A stretch of 64,000 bases of DNA from JANMES01 sp038229715 (GCA_038229715.1 JBBROD010000002.1:1-64000), one strand, 5' to 3'; shown: positions 23,899-32,359, counted from the first letter of the stretch. Notes: generated by a model from the letters alone, not told the origin. Made by a program: numbers and translations.

Positions 23899-26261
23899 TT
23901 CTTGCTCAGGTTCACTGTGTAGCATATCCCCGGCACGATGAAGAAGGCAGTTAAATAGCCCATGAGCAAGCCTGATGTCAGGCTTACGCCGACCATGAAC
24001 AGTGCCGGGTGATGCGCCAGCAGCAGCGAACTCGTGCCGATGAGTGTGGTGATCGACGACAGGTGCATCGACATCATGCCTTGGCCGAAGATGGATTCGG
24101 ATTCATCCCAGCTGAAGACGGCAAAGATGCCGTAATCGCTGCAGAGCGCCATCACCATGACGGCGGCGATCACGCTGACGACGTTCATCGGCAGGTGAAG
24201 CGTCGCCAGCGTTGCCAGCATTACCGCCACGCCGCTGATGGCGGGGAGCATGATCAGGAAGGATTTGATGACGCTCCGGGTCAGCGCCAGCAGCGAGATG
24301 ATGATGAACGCCAGGCTGATGCCGACCAATAGCTTAGTTTCGGCCTTGGCGGATTCAGCAAAAGCCTGGCCCATCGCTCGTTGGGAGACGACTTGGGCGC
24401 TGGGCGTCTCCTTCAGCATTTGGCGCACCGCCGTCACGTTGGCTTCGGTGTCTTCGAAATAGCTGAGCAGTTGCACCTTGCCGCTGGCGCGGGCGATGAA
24501 TTGCTCTTCAATGCTGGCGATGATCTGCCGCGACTGGCCTGTCGAAGGCTCAGCGGCCAGGCTGGTGAAGAACGGCGCGAACGCATCGGCGGAGAAGCCG
24601 TACGACTCGCCGGCGACGTTGATGTCGGCCTGAAGTTTCTTCACGCGCTCCGGCGACCAGAATGTGTGCCACCGATCGAGATTCTCCTTCCGCACCGCCG
24701 CCGACGGCCAGAAGTTGGTCAGGGAGATGAGATCTTTGTTCTTAAAGTGCGACGAGAGCAGCTTCACGATCCGATCGTTCTCCGCCTCGGCTTCGGGGAG
24801 TGAGTTGCCGGAGACAACGAGCAGCGCGAACTGCGATTCGTTGCGGGAGAAGTTTTTGTAGAAGTCGGCCTCGTTCTGCCGGACTTCGGGGCTGATGCCG
24901 TCGAGCTTACTGAGGTCGGCGTCGAAGTTCACCTTGCGGGCGACGAAGATCGTGGCGATGAACAGCACTAGGCCGACCAGCACCATCGGCCGCATCCATT
25001 TGCCCCAGCGGTGTAGCGGCATGCCGCTACCGACAGCGACGACCTTCCCGCCGGGCCGCACCAGCAGCGGCAGGACGTAGAGCGAGCCGAGCATCGCCAG
25101 CGTGAGCGAGAGGCACGTCATGTACCCCAATTGCCGATACGCGGGCACGTACGAGAAGATGAACGCGACGAACACGCCCATCGTCGTCAGAAGGCTCAGC
25201 AGCAGGTGCCTGCGGATGCGCTTCATGTCGGTGTGCGGGTTATGGCCCATCCACACGGCTGTGTAGACGAAGATGCCGTAGTCGACCGCGCTGCCGGCCA
25301 TGGAGGCCGACAAGCCGATCACCATCGCCGACAGCGGCGGGTAGATCAGCGCGCTGATGCCCAGCGCCACGCCGATCGCGACGATCGGCAACGTGAAGAC
25401 GGCGGCCACCCGCCAATCGCGGCAGACGAGGATGAACAGCAGGATGAACCCGATCGAATCGAGAACGCCCGCCAGCTTCATGTCGCGCTGCATGATGCTG
25501 TCGTTTTGCGCGGTGTGAACCTGCCCGGCGATCGGAATGATCGACACGCCCGGCGGCGCGGAAGAGGCCAGCGCGTTCAGATGATCCACCAGATCGTGCG
25601 AACTTTGCATGCTGGTGGCCGACGCGGAGGTGTCGAGGATCAGCATCAGTTGCCGGCCATCCGGATGAACGAAGTAGCCGTTTTTTACTTCGACCTTGTA
25701 TCCCATGCTGCTGGTCAGCTCGTACAGCCGGCCGAGCACGCGGGAATTCACGCCGAGCGGGTCGCGGCTCATGATGTCGGAAAGAAACGTGCCCTGCGGC
25801 TTGGTCAACTGCAGGTAGTTTTCGCGCATGCGCTTATTCAACGCATCGGGCGCGGTGAGCTTTTCGATCTCCGACAGGTCGTCCTGCGTCAGCATCTCGC
25901 CGGCGTGATCGAGCAAGCCAAGCATCTCGTCCATCGCATTGGCTTCGCCGGGCGGTGTGATCGCGCGCTTGATCAAGTCAGGATTGAGGTGTTTCTTGGT
26001 TTCCTCGGCTGCGGCGATCAGCGTGGCGAGCGTGCCGGTGTCGTCCGTCAATCGGAACCAGAGGATTGCCTTGCTGGCGAAGCTGGAATCGCGAAGGAAG
26101 ATGATCGTCTGCCGCGCCTGGCTGTTCTGGGGCAAGAGCGGTTCGAGCGAGCTATCGACGCGCAGACGAAAGAACCCCGCGATCGCCAAAATTGTCACGG
26201 CCGACACGCAAATCAGGATGAGTTTTTTGTTCGGCCGGTGCGGGGCAGCTTCATCGGACAT
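23892..26261 (-). CDS. MMPL/RND-family lipid exporter
   Basis: 789 residues with the RND/MMPL layout: helix 1 (KLILICVSAVTILAIAGFF), a large periplasmic loop, helices 2-6 with GLSASMAGSAVDYGIFVYTA, a second loop, then helices 7-12 ending with the second conserved block VIAAVMVMALCSDYGIFAVF. The Asp-Tyr-Gly motifs in both halves are the proton-relay sites of MMPL and hopanoid/aryl-polyene exporters. It is expected in the inner membrane, moving the finished lipid outward. It overlaps the LolA-like gene by 11 bp. The stop lies within a hairpin repeat. Confidence 0.93.
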   Translation of the reverse strand: MSDEAAPHRPNKKLILICVSAVTILAIAGFFRLRVDSSLEPLLPQNSQARQTIIFLRDSSFASKAILWFRLTDDTGTLATLIAAAEETKKHLNPDLIKRAITPPGEANAMDEMLGLLDHAGEMLTQDDLSEIEKLTAPDALNKRMRENYLQLTKPQGTFLSDIMSRDPLGVNSRVLGRLYELTSSMGYKVEVKNGYFVHPDGRQLMLILDTSASATSMQSSHDLVDHLNALASSAPPGVSIIPIAGQVHTAQNDSIMQRDMKLAGVLDSIGFILLFILVCRDWRVAAVFTLPIVAIGVALGISALIYPPLSAMVIGLSASMAGSAVDYGIFVYTAVWMGHNPHTDMKRIRRHLLLSLLTTMGVFVAFIFSYVPAYRQLGYMTCLSLTLAMLGSLYVLPLLVRPGGKVVAVGSGMPLHRWGKWMRPMVLVGLVLFIATIFVARKVNFDADLSKLDGISPEVRQNEADFYKNFSRNESQFALLVVSGNSLPEAEAENDRIVKLLSSHFKNKDLISLTNFWPSAAVRKENLDRWHTFWSPERVKKLQADINVAGESYGFSADAFAPFFTSLAAEPSTGQSRQIIASIEEQFIARASGKVQLLSYFEDTEANVTAVRQMLKETPSAQVVSQRAMGQAFAESAKAETKLLVGISLAFIIISLLALTRSVIKSFLIMLPAISGVAVMLATLATLHLPMNVVSVIAAVMVMALCSDYGIFAVFSWDESESIFGQGMMSMHLSSITTLIGTSSLLLAHHPALFMVGVSLTSGLLMGYLTAFFIVPGICYTVNLSKKN

Positions 26262-26910
26262 GCGGCGGAATCTCCCAGGTGGTTTTGGCGACGGGCTCGT
26301 TGATCTTCGCGTCGAGATAATGCAGCGTCGTCACACTGCCGGCGGCCTCGCGGATGACCATCGTGTCGATGTACTTGCCTTCCTTACCGAACGTGACGGC
26401 CACCTGCTTCAGCATCTTAGCGACCATCGCGCCGTCCTTTGGCGAAAACGCCAGCGTCAGCGGCGTGTCTTGCAGGACGGTCACTTCATACTGCTCGGCG
26501 ATCTTCTGGTAGTCGCCCAAAAACCAGGCGTTGATCTGCTCGGAAATCGCCTTAAACGTCGGATCGCCGCCGAGATGGATGACCTGAACTTTGTTGGTGT
26601 CCTCATCCCATTGGCGGACTTCATCGCCTTTGACGGCGATCGCGTATTTCACCGGTGAGATGACATTCCACACCACGTGATCGGGCTTCTCCATCGCGAA
26701 GTGCCCCTTGATGACGAGCTTGTGCTTGAGCATGGAAAGCTCTTTCTCCTGCACAAAGTCGGCCTCGACGGAGTTGACGGTGGCGAGGTCTTTCTGAACT
26801 TTTTCCAGCAGCTCTTTCGATGCAGGTTTGGCCGGCTGGGTGGTGGGTGAATCAGCGATGCACACTGTGACGACGGCGAACACACAAATGAGAGTTGCGA
26901 CTTGCTTCAT
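26251..26910 (-). CDS. LolA-like outer-membrane lipoprotein carrier
   Basis: 219 residues from ATG 26910 with a signal peptide (TLICVFAVVTVCIADS). The LolA fold is indicated by DLATVNSVEADFVQEKELSM, HVVWNVISPVKYAIAV and repeated beta strands such as DTPLTLAFSPKDGAMV. LolA proteins carry lipids across the periplasm in a hydrophobic half-barrel. In aryl-polyene clusters a LolA-like gene beside the MMPL exporter is standard, so the cargo is probably the cluster's product rather than lipoproteins. It overlaps the exporter start by 11 bp. An ATG at 26985 would sit in a repeat. Confidence 0.87.
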   Translation of the reverse strand: MKQVATLICVFAVVTVCIADSPTTQPAKPASKELLEKVQKDLATVNSVEADFVQEKELSMLKHKLVIKGHFAMEKPDHVVWNVISPVKYAIAVKGDEVRQWDEDTNKVQVIHLGGDPTFKAISEQINAWFLGDYQKIAEQYEVTVLQDTPLTLAFSPKDGAMVAKMLKQVAVTFGKEGKYIDTMVIREAAGSVTTLHYLDAKINEPVAKTTWEIPPHVR

Positions 26911-26926
26911 GATCGAATCGCTTTCT

Positions 26927-26990
26927 GTCGCATGAGCTACCAGCCCATGCATTTGGACGTCATGCGGCATGGGCTGGTAGCCCATGCGAC
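26927..26990. repeat. GTCGCATGGGCTACCAGCCC-type hairpin
   Basis: GTCGCATGAGCTACCAGCCC (26927-26946) pairs with GGGCTGGTAGCCCATGCGAC (26971-26990). It lies between the hotdog gene and the LolA-like gene, one base from the hotdog stop. A related pair occurs at 57945-58132. Confidence 0.85.
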
Positions 26991-26991
26991 A

Positions 26992-27459
26992 TCAGAACAA
27001 ACCGCTCTTCTTCGCATCATCTTCACCCGGTCGCCAGACTTTGATTTCGGCAGTAGCGAGCAACGTTCCATCCACATGATGAATCTCGCCGCTAACGACG
27101 CCGAAATCGCCGAACTTGGCGACACGGTGGATATCGATCTTCAGTTCATCGCCCACGCGGGCTGAGCCGTGGATCGCAAGGTGCTTCACGCCGATGAGCA
27201 ATCCCTGATGCGCCGCCCGCTGCTCAGCCGGCAAATGAAAGCCGTGAACGGCGGCGAAGGTTTGGGCGATCATCTCGATGTACATCACTTCGTCTAATAG
27301 ACCGTCGGCATCGACAAAAGGTGAGTCGGCTGGCACGACAAATCGAGCGACAGAGTCGTTTTCGCCAACTTCGATCAATTCCCGCACGGCGCGCATGCTC
27401 GGCCCGTGAGGGATGAGGTCATCGGCCGCTGCGGGGAGGTTGGGTTGAGGGCTACTCAT
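26992..27459 (-). CDS. ApeI/ApeP-like hotdog dehydratase
   Basis: 155 residues. LIPHGPSMRAVRELIEVGEN at the N terminus is the PHG.pM.lld.v block of the small hotdog family used as 3-hydroxyacyl-ACP dehydratases in aryl-polyene clusters. YIEMIAQTFAAVHGFHL is the central helix and GVKHLAIHGSARVGDELKI the later strand pair. It probably works with the FabZ-like enzyme at 22.6 kb to make conjugated double bonds. The catalytic His is expected in PHGP. It starts a minus-strand run leading to LolA and MMPL. Confidence 0.82.
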   Translation of the reverse strand: MSSPQPNLPAAADDLIPHGPSMRAVRELIEVGENDSVARFVVPADSPFVDADGLLDEVMYIEMIAQTFAAVHGFHLPAEQRAAHQGLLIGVKHLAIHGSARVGDELKIDIHRVAKFGDFGVVSGEIHHVDGTLLATAEIKVWRPGEDDAKKSGLF

Positions 27460-27485
27460 CGATTGCTCAACTCGTTTACAGAAAC

Positions 27486-27640
27486 GCGCCTTTTGTCGCA
27501 GCGTGAGAATGACCGTTAGTTGTCATCCTGAGGTACGCCGAAGGATCTCGATCGTCGAAACCCGCTTGTAATTCTAGATCCTTCGGCGTACCTCAGGATG
27601 ACGATTTATGAGCTTGCCCGCTACATCAAATTGCTCACCG
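27486..27640. repeat. About 150-bp GTCATCCTGAGGTACGCC element, copy 1
   Basis: Central hairpin GTCATCCTGAGGTACGCC...GGCGTACCTCAGGATGAC with conserved outer flanks (GCCTTTTGTCGCAGCGTGAG on the left; CGCTACATCAAATTGCTCA on the right). The same flanks occur at 33811-33970 and, inverted, at 42552-42718. No open frame. Confidence 0.85.
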
Positions 27641-27662
27641 CACTATATCGCCGACTAACTCA

Positions 27663-27785
27663 CTCCCTCGCCCGCGTACCCGCGGGAGAGGGCGGGGGTG
27701 AGGGTTCTTTCACGGACTACGACCACCAATCCTTCGCGTAAGAACCCTCACCCTACCCTCTCCCGGATTACCGGGCGAGGGGCGG
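27663..27785. repeat. CTCCCTCGCCC...GGGAGAGGG palindrome at the 3' end of the PlsC-like gene
   Basis: Arms CTCCCTCGCCCGCGTACCCG (27662-27681) and CCTCTCCCGGATTACCGGGC (27758-27777), each a small hairpin itself, with GGGTGAGGGTTCTT and AAGAACCCTCACCC completing a longer stem. Its right end codes for the last residues of the PlsC-like protein. Confidence 0.82.
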
Positions 27786-28545
27786 ACGCCAGCGATTCTA
27801 TGATCCGCGCCCGCACTTGCGACTTCAATTTGTACGGGCTCATCGTTTGATATTCTTCCGCCGTCACCGCCGGCAGCTTCGTGATCGTAATCTTCCCCGG
27901 CCGAAACCAAAACGAGCCCCTCGGCGGGATCGCCTGATTGCCGTCAATCACCAGCGGCACGATCGGCGTGCGGTTTTGGATCGCGAGTCTAAACGCTGAG
28001 CCATGAAAGTTGCCCGTCGGCCCGAACCCGCTGCGGGTGCCTTCCGGGAACGCGATGACCGAAACGGCCTGCGACAGCAGCCGCGAGCCGGACGCCAGAA
28101 ACTCATCGAACGGCCATTCGCGCGGTTTCAGGTACTCGGCGATCCGCGCCATGAACCCGACCACCGGCAGGTGCGCCGGCCAGATGTTCAGCACTTGAAC
28201 GGCTTCCAGCGGAAGCACCGCCATCAAAAACGCGTCGGACGAAGCCGGGTGGTTGGCGACGAACACGAACGGCGGTTTCGCGTCCGGCTGACGATCGACA
28301 TACCGCACCGTCACCCACGGCCAGCCGGTCCTGATCACACACGCGCCGTACCAACTGATCGAACGCCGGATCAGCCGGCGGTTCGCGCGGTCGTCGCGCG
28401 TCACCAGCCGATGCAGCCCCGCGTAACTCAGGCCGATCACGCCGAAAAGCACGGTCAGCAGGATAACCAGCGTGTAAACTTGGACATTGAGCCAGCAGCA
28501 GGCCGCCAAATGCACCAGCGAGCGTGGGGCCGCGCTGAGCTTCAT
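27748..28545 (-). CDS. 1-acyl-sn-glycerol-3-phosphate acyltransferase-like (PlsC family)
   Basis: 265 residues. N-terminal hydrophobic anchor (VYTLVILLTVLFGVIGLS), then the acyltransferase motifs FVANHPASSDAFL (NHx4D) and AFPEGTRSGFGP. It transfers an acyl chain to a lysolipid or alcohol acceptor at the membrane face. In aryl-polyene clusters one such enzyme helps anchor the polyene to a lipid. The last about 11 residues (SAPRPVIRERVG) and the TGA come from the adjoining palindrome. The start is 3 bp from the stop of ACP 3, so they form one operon. Confidence 0.9.
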   Translation of the reverse strand: MKLSAAPRSLVHLAACCWLNVQVYTLVILLTVLFGVIGLSYAGLHRLVTRDDRANRRLIRRSISWYGACVIRTGWPWVTVRYVDRQPDAKPPFVFVANHPASSDAFLMAVLPLEAVQVLNIWPAHLPVVGFMARIAEYLKPREWPFDEFLASGSRLLSQAVSVIAFPEGTRSGFGPTGNFHGSAFRLAIQNRTPIVPLVIDGNQAIPPRGSFWFRPGKITITKLPAVTAEEYQTMSPYKLKSQVRARIIESLASAPRPVIRERVG

Positions 28546-28548
28546 GGG

Positions 28549-28809
28549 TCAGGCCTTGTTCTGCTCGCCGCGGATGAGGATGAGGTAGTTGTACAGATCC
28601 TGCATCGTGCGGATGGCCCGCACGCGCTCGTCGTCACGCACCTGCACGCTGAAGCGTTTCTGGATCGCCGCCACCAAGTCAACCACGTCGAGGCTATCCA
28701 GCCCGAGATCGCCGAAAATCTGCGCGTCCGGCTTCACGTTCTCCGGCGGGATTTCAAAGGAATCGATGAACACTTCGTTCACGGCTTGGATCAGTTCTGC
28801 ATCGGTCAT
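28549..28809 (-). CDS. Acyl carrier protein 3
   Basis: 86 residues from ATG 28809. Pantetheine site in FGDLGLDSLDVVDLVAAI, most like a housekeeping or polyene ACP. It lies immediately upstream of the PlsC-like gene. It is the first gene of the leftward arm. An ATG at 28890 gives an unlikely extension through non-ACP sequence. Confidence 0.92.
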   Translation of the reverse strand: MTDAELIQAVNEVFIDSFEIPPENVKPDAQIFGDLGLDSLDVVDLVAAIQKRFSVQVRDDERVRAIRTMQDLYNYLILIRGEQNKA

Positions 28810-28860
28810 GGATGATCGAGAGTCTAACGGCGGATGAATCACTCCGCTACAGGCAGAGGG

Positions 28861-28967
28861 AATTAGCCACAGATGAACACGGATGAACACAGATATGCAA
28901 AGATAACCAAAGATAAAAACATGTCATTTCTGATCTGTGTTGATCTGTGTTCATCTGTGGCTAATTT
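28861..28967. repeat. AGCCACAGATGAACAC hairpin
   Basis: AATTAGCCACAGATGAACAC (28861-28880) is mirrored by GTGTTCATCTGTGGCTAATT (28948-28967). It separates the divergent ACP 3 and LpxL-like genes, so the promoters of both must be within or beside it. Confidence 0.87.
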
Positions 28968-28994
28968 TCTGGATAAGTCTTAAAACATTCGCCG

Positions 28995-29981
28995 ATGGCC
29001 GGTGTCGATCCGCAAAACCTCATGCCCGCCGACACCGACGCCGCCCGGCCGGCCGGGTGGGCGCAGCGGGGGATCGGGTCGCATCGGCAGCATCGGTTTT
29101 TCTATTACCTGATGAAGTACGGCGGACGCGCTCGCGGCTACCACATGGCCAACATCGCCACGCTTTGGTACGCGCTGTTCTACCCCAGCGTGCGCCGGCG
29201 GTGCCGGTTTTATCTCGATCGGCGGTTTCCTGATCGCCGCGGGTTCTTCCAGAAGTTTTTCGACACCTACCGCCTGCTCCGCTGCTACGGGCACACGCTG
29301 GTCGACATGATGGTGCTCGGGATGTTCGGGCCGAAATCGCTCGTTGCGGTCAGTCCGGATCACGACCGCTTGTTGGAATTAGCCGCTGGCGCATCTGGAT
29401 TCACTGTGTTGCACGCGCACGTCGGTTGCTGGCAAATCGGCATGTCGACGCTTGGCGAACTGCAAAAAAAAGTGTCGATCCTAATGATCCCCGAGCCGCG
29501 CACGACGGCGATGTTCGCCAGCCATGATTTCTCCGTCATCGACCCGCGCACCGGCATGCAGAGCGTGATGGAGATGACCGAATCACTGCTGGCCGGCAGT
29601 GTGTTGGCGCTCACCGGCGATCGCACGATGGGCGACGAAGCCAACACCGCCGCCGTGCAGTTCCTCGGCGGTAGGGTGCAATTCCCGATCACGCCGTTCA
29701 AACTCGCCAGCGCGACGGGTACTCCGATCTTCGTCCTGACCGCGCCCAAAACCAGCCGGGGAACGTACGAGTTGCGATTGAGCAGGGTGATCGAAGTCCC
29801 GCCGAAAGTGGGGCGTGATCCGCAGGCCTACGCACCGTACGTGCAGCAGTTCGCGGAGGTGATCGAGCAGTTTGTGATGGAATACCCGTGGCAGTTCCAT
29901 AACTTTTACGATCTGTGGAACGCTGCGCCACCGGCCGAACCGCTTCTGGTCCCTTCTCCCTTCGGGAGAAGGCCAGGATGA
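28995..29981 (+). CDS. LpxL/HtrB-family lauroyl-type acyltransferase
   Basis: 328 residues. FTVLHAHVGCWQIGMSTLGE is the HxxxxD/E-like catalytic helix region of the lipid A acyltransferase family, in changed form; VLALTGDRTMGDEANTAAVQ and FKLASATGTPIFVLTAPK follow in the usual order. It probably acylates a lipid acceptor with the cluster's product. The last roughly 13 residues (EPLLVPSPFGRRPG) come from a palindromic repeat, which also supplies the stop. It reads away from the leftward arm. Confidence 0.84.
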   Translation: MAGVDPQNLMPADTDAARPAGWAQRGIGSHRQHRFFYYLMKYGGRARGYHMANIATLWYALFYPSVRRRCRFYLDRRFPDRRGFFQKFFDTYRLLRCYGHTLVDMMVLGMFGPKSLVAVSPDHDRLLELAAGASGFTVLHAHVGCWQIGMSTLGELQKKVSILMIPEPRTTAMFASHDFSVIDPRTGMQSVMEMTESLLAGSVLALTGDRTMGDEANTAAVQFLGGRVQFPITPFKLASATGTPIFVLTAPKTSRGTYELRLSRVIEVPPKVGRDPQAYAPYVQQFAEVIEQFVMEYPWQFHNFYDLWNAAPPAEPLLVPSPFGRRPG

Positions 29982-30071
29982 GGGCCGACCGCCAACATGG
30001 GTCATTACACAAACAAGGCCGCCCGCCGACGCCCCTCACCTAACCTCTCCCGAAGGGAGAGGGACCAGAAG
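29943..30071. repeat. CTTCTGGTCCCTTCTCCC palindrome after the LpxL-like gene
   Basis: CTTCTGGTCCCTTCTCCC (29943) and its complement ending GGGAGAGGGACCAGAAG at 30071 bracket the region, with small internal CTCCCTTCGGGAG hairpins in both arms. Its left arm overlaps the coding sequence. Confidence 0.85.
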
Positions 30072-30127
30072 CCCCCCCCGAGCGTGGCAACTTGCTTCGA
30101 TGCGTTCTTCTCCCGTACAAATAGCCC

Positions 30128-31084
30128 ATGCCCGATCTCTCAGTCACCCTCGCCGGCTTGAAGCTGGCCAATCCCACGATGACTTGCTCAGGCACCTGCG
30201 GCTATGCGTTTGAGTACGCCGACTTTATGGACCTTTCCAAACTCGGGGCGTTCGTCACCAAGTCAATCACGCGCGAAGAGCGCCCGGGCAACAATCCCAC
30301 GCGCATCGTCGAAACCCGCGGCGGGATGCTGAACGCCATCGGCCTGGCGAACGTCGGGCTGAAGCGCTTCCTGGCCGAGAAGGTGCCGCAACTGCGGAAG
30401 ATGCCTTGCCCGGTGATCGCCAACGTCGCCGGCCATAGCTACGACGATTACATCGAGACGGTCGCCGCGATGGACTCACTCGATTGCATCGTCGGCGTGG
30501 AGTTGAACGTAAGTTGCCCGAACGTGAAGGACGGCCTGACGTTCGGCACGGACCCGGCCCGGCTGAAAGACCTCACCGGCCGGGTGAAAAAAGTCCTGCC
30601 GCACAAGCCGCTGATCGTGAAGCTGAGCCCGAATGTGGAAGACATCGTCGCCACCGCTCGCGGGGCGATCGAAGGCGGGGCGGACGTGCTCTCGCTGGTC
30701 AACACGTTCACCGCGATGGCTGTCGATATTTGGAAGCGCAAGCCGCGTCTCGCCAACGTCACCGGCGGGCTGAGTGGTCCGGCGATCAAGCCGATCGCGC
30801 TGCACCTGGTCAGCCGGGTGTACCGCAACATCGCCAAAAGCACCGGCACGCCGCTAATCGGCATGGGCGGCGTACAAACGTGGCAGGACGCGGTCGAGTT
30901 CACGCTGGCCGGCGCGACAGCGGTGGCCATCGGCACGGCGCTGTTCGTCGACCCGGCCACGCCGAACAAAATTTGCGACGGGCTGGCGGGCTATCTGGAT
31001 AAAATGAAGGTGGACCGGCTGGCCGACTTGGTCGGCACGCTGGAAATGCCGGGCGATCAGCCGGCGCGGGCGCCGTATCCTTGA
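30128..31084 (+). CDS. pyrD: Dihydroorotate dehydrogenase (class 1B type)
   Basis: Fourth step of pyrimidine synthesis: dihydroorotate to orotate using FMN. 318 residues. VELNVSCPNVKDG contains the catalytic cysteine that marks class 1 enzymes; NAIGLANVGLKRFL, IVKLSPNVEDI and GMGGVQTWQDAVEF are the other conserved blocks. A class 1B enzyme would need an iron-sulfur PyrK subunit; no pyrK lies beside it here. The C-terminal tail (QPARAPYP) is unremarkable. It is a single gene between a repeat and a small inverted repeat. Confidence 0.93.
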   Translation: MPDLSVTLAGLKLANPTMTCSGTCGYAFEYADFMDLSKLGAFVTKSITREERPGNNPTRIVETRGGMLNAIGLANVGLKRFLAEKVPQLRKMPCPVIANVAGHSYDDYIETVAAMDSLDCIVGVELNVSCPNVKDGLTFGTDPARLKDLTGRVKKVLPHKPLIVKLSPNVEDIVATARGAIEGGADVLSLVNTFTAMAVDIWKRKPRLANVTGGLSGPAIKPIALHLVSRVYRNIAKSTGTPLIGMGGVQTWQDAVEFTLAGATAVAIGTALFVDPATPNKICDGLAGYLDKMKVDRLADLVGTLEMPGDQPARAPYP

Positions 31085-31093
31085 GGAATTCGT

Positions 31094-31149
31094 AGGTTGG
31101 GTTTCAACCTACCGAGTCCGACAAAAAACGGTGGGTGGAAACCAACCCA
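31094..31149. repeat. GGTTGGGTTTCAACCTACC inverted repeat
   Basis: GGTTGGGTTTCAACCTACCG (31094-31113) pairs with CGGTGGGTGGAAACCAACCC (31129-31148) with small mismatches. Lies between pyrD and the zinc-ribbon membrane gene and could end pyrD transcription. Confidence 0.7.
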
Positions 31150-31179
31150 GCATCGCTAGCAACTTGCCAAGGCAGTCCA

Positions 31180-31749
31180 ATGTGGCGCCGACTATTCGAC
31201 GTATTTTCTGGCCTTTCGTCGCTGCTATTTTTGGCGACGGCAATTCTCTGGGTTCACAGCTATTACGCCAGCGATATGTGGAACCGCCGTGCTCCATCAG
31301 GCCAATTGCACTTTCTAAATGAACAGACGGTTCGTACCCATCGCGGGCAGCTTTGGTACGGCTGGCAGCACAACGGTGGCTTCGCGACTCTGATGGTTGA
31401 TGCCCATTGGCCCAATTTTGAAGGGTTTCATTCCTCATCTCTTGGAATGAAAGGTCTGGAGATAACAGGCATGACGGGGCCGCAGGTCGCGGGATTCGCG
31501 TATCTGCAAGGAATCGCACTCAACAAAGGCGTTTTTTCTCGGGCTATCGTAATGCCCATGTGGGCCTTGCTTTTGATGACAATGGTGCTGCCCGCTGCTT
31601 GGTTTTATCTGCGCCCGCAGGCTCATGAGAATGGAGTCTGTCAAAACTGCGGCTACGACCTCCGCGCCACGCCCGACCGCTGCCCCGAATGCGGCTGCGT
31701 GCCATTGCACACCAAAAAAGCTGACGATGTGCCTGCTGATTCGGTATAA
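31180..31749 (+). CDS. Membrane protein with planctomycete-type C-terminal zinc ribbon
   Basis: 189 residues from ATG 31180. First membrane helix LSSLLFLATAILWVHSYY, a soluble middle rich in Trp/His/Gly (GQLWYGWQHNGGFAT), a second helix (MWALLLMTMVLPAAWFYL), and then CQNCGYDLRATPDRCPECG, a four-cysteine zinc ribbon. This layout recurs many times in Phycisphaerae genomes as proteins of unknown function. The function is unknown. It is followed by a toxin-antitoxin pair. Confidence 0.78.
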   Translation: MWRRLFDVFSGLSSLLFLATAILWVHSYYASDMWNRRAPSGQLHFLNEQTVRTHRGQLWYGWQHNGGFATLMVDAHWPNFEGFHSSSLGMKGLEITGMTGPQVAGFAYLQGIALNKGVFSRAIVMPMWALLLMTMVLPAAWFYLRPQAHENGVCQNCGYDLRATPDRCPECGCVPLHTKKADDVPADSV

Positions 31750-31769
31750 TCAGCAGGCGAGGTATACGC

Positions 31770-32042
31770 ATGACTCAACTTTCGATCAAACTCCCCGCCA
31801 AGCTCGAAGCCAAGGCCAGAGCCCGCGCCGTCCAAGGCGGTCACGATACGTTGGATTCTTATTTGAAGTCACTCGTTATTGAGGACATCGACGAATATCT
31901 CGATCCCAAGATCGAACAACTTCTCATCGAGAGACTGGATGACCCGAGGCCTGATATTGAGGCCACGCCTGAGTTTTGGAAAAACCTTCATGCCCGAATC
32001 CAGCGGAAGGTGGCCAAGCAAAGCAAGGGCAAGAAGAAATGA
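31770..32042 (+). CDS. Antitoxin-like protein of a type II pair
   Basis: 90 residues. N terminus (MTQLSIKLPAKLEAKARARA) is a short amphipathic strand-helix of the kind seen in ribbon-helix-helix or other DNA-binding antitoxins; the C-terminal half (EFWKNLHARIQRKVAKQ) is basic and helical. It overlaps the ParE/RelE-like gene by 4 bp (ATGA), the classical antitoxin-then-toxin order. The pair would bind as a complex and repress its own promoter. Family assignment is by context. Confidence 0.6.
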   Translation: MTQLSIKLPAKLEAKARARAVQGGHDTLDSYLKSLVIEDIDEYLDPKIEQLLIERLDDPRPDIEATPEFWKNLHARIQRKVAKQSKGKKK

Positions 32043-32359
32043 GTTTGTTGATTCGCCTCCGTCCGCAGGCGGTGGAAGACGTTGAGCAGGTCTCAGTCTA
32101 TCTGCAGGGTCGACATGAAGGTGCATCGGCCCGTTTCCCAATTGCAGTACGGGAAACGCTGCAACGGATCGCCGAAATGCCGACGGCGTCCAGTCTGGCA
32201 TTTCCTCGCAGCCGGCGACTCGGTGGGGTCCGGTCGTGGAGCGTAGGGGGATTCAGAAACTATCTTATTCTTCACTTGATCGATGGAGACTTCCTTCGCG
32301 TTGTCGGTGTGCTGCACGGTGCTCGGGATTTACGTAAGCTTCTTAAACGCCGTATTTGA
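32039..32359 (+). CDS. RelE/ParE-family toxin
   Basis: 106 residues from ATG 32039. RPQAVEDVEQVSVYLQ and the final strands LGGVRSWSVGGFRNYLILH plus VVGVLHGARDLRKLL match the ParE/RelE fold (typically VR....f.nYli.Y and ..V.gvlHgaRD). Toxins of this fold either poison gyrase or cleave mRNA in ribosomes. The overlap with the antitoxin-like gene supports a functional pair. Which activity it has cannot be told by eye. Confidence 0.75.
   Translation: MSLLIRLRPQAVEDVEQVSVYLQGRHEGASARFPIAVRETLQRIAEMPTASSLAFPRSRRLGGVRSWSVGGFRNYLILHLIDGDFLRVVGVLHGARDLRKLLKRRI

Noticed and set aside
25131..26303. Long plus-strand frame (390 codons) opposite the MMPL and LolA-like genes
   Set aside because: Arg/His/Gln-rich shadow composition opposite two clear genes; typical of GC-rich antisense frames.
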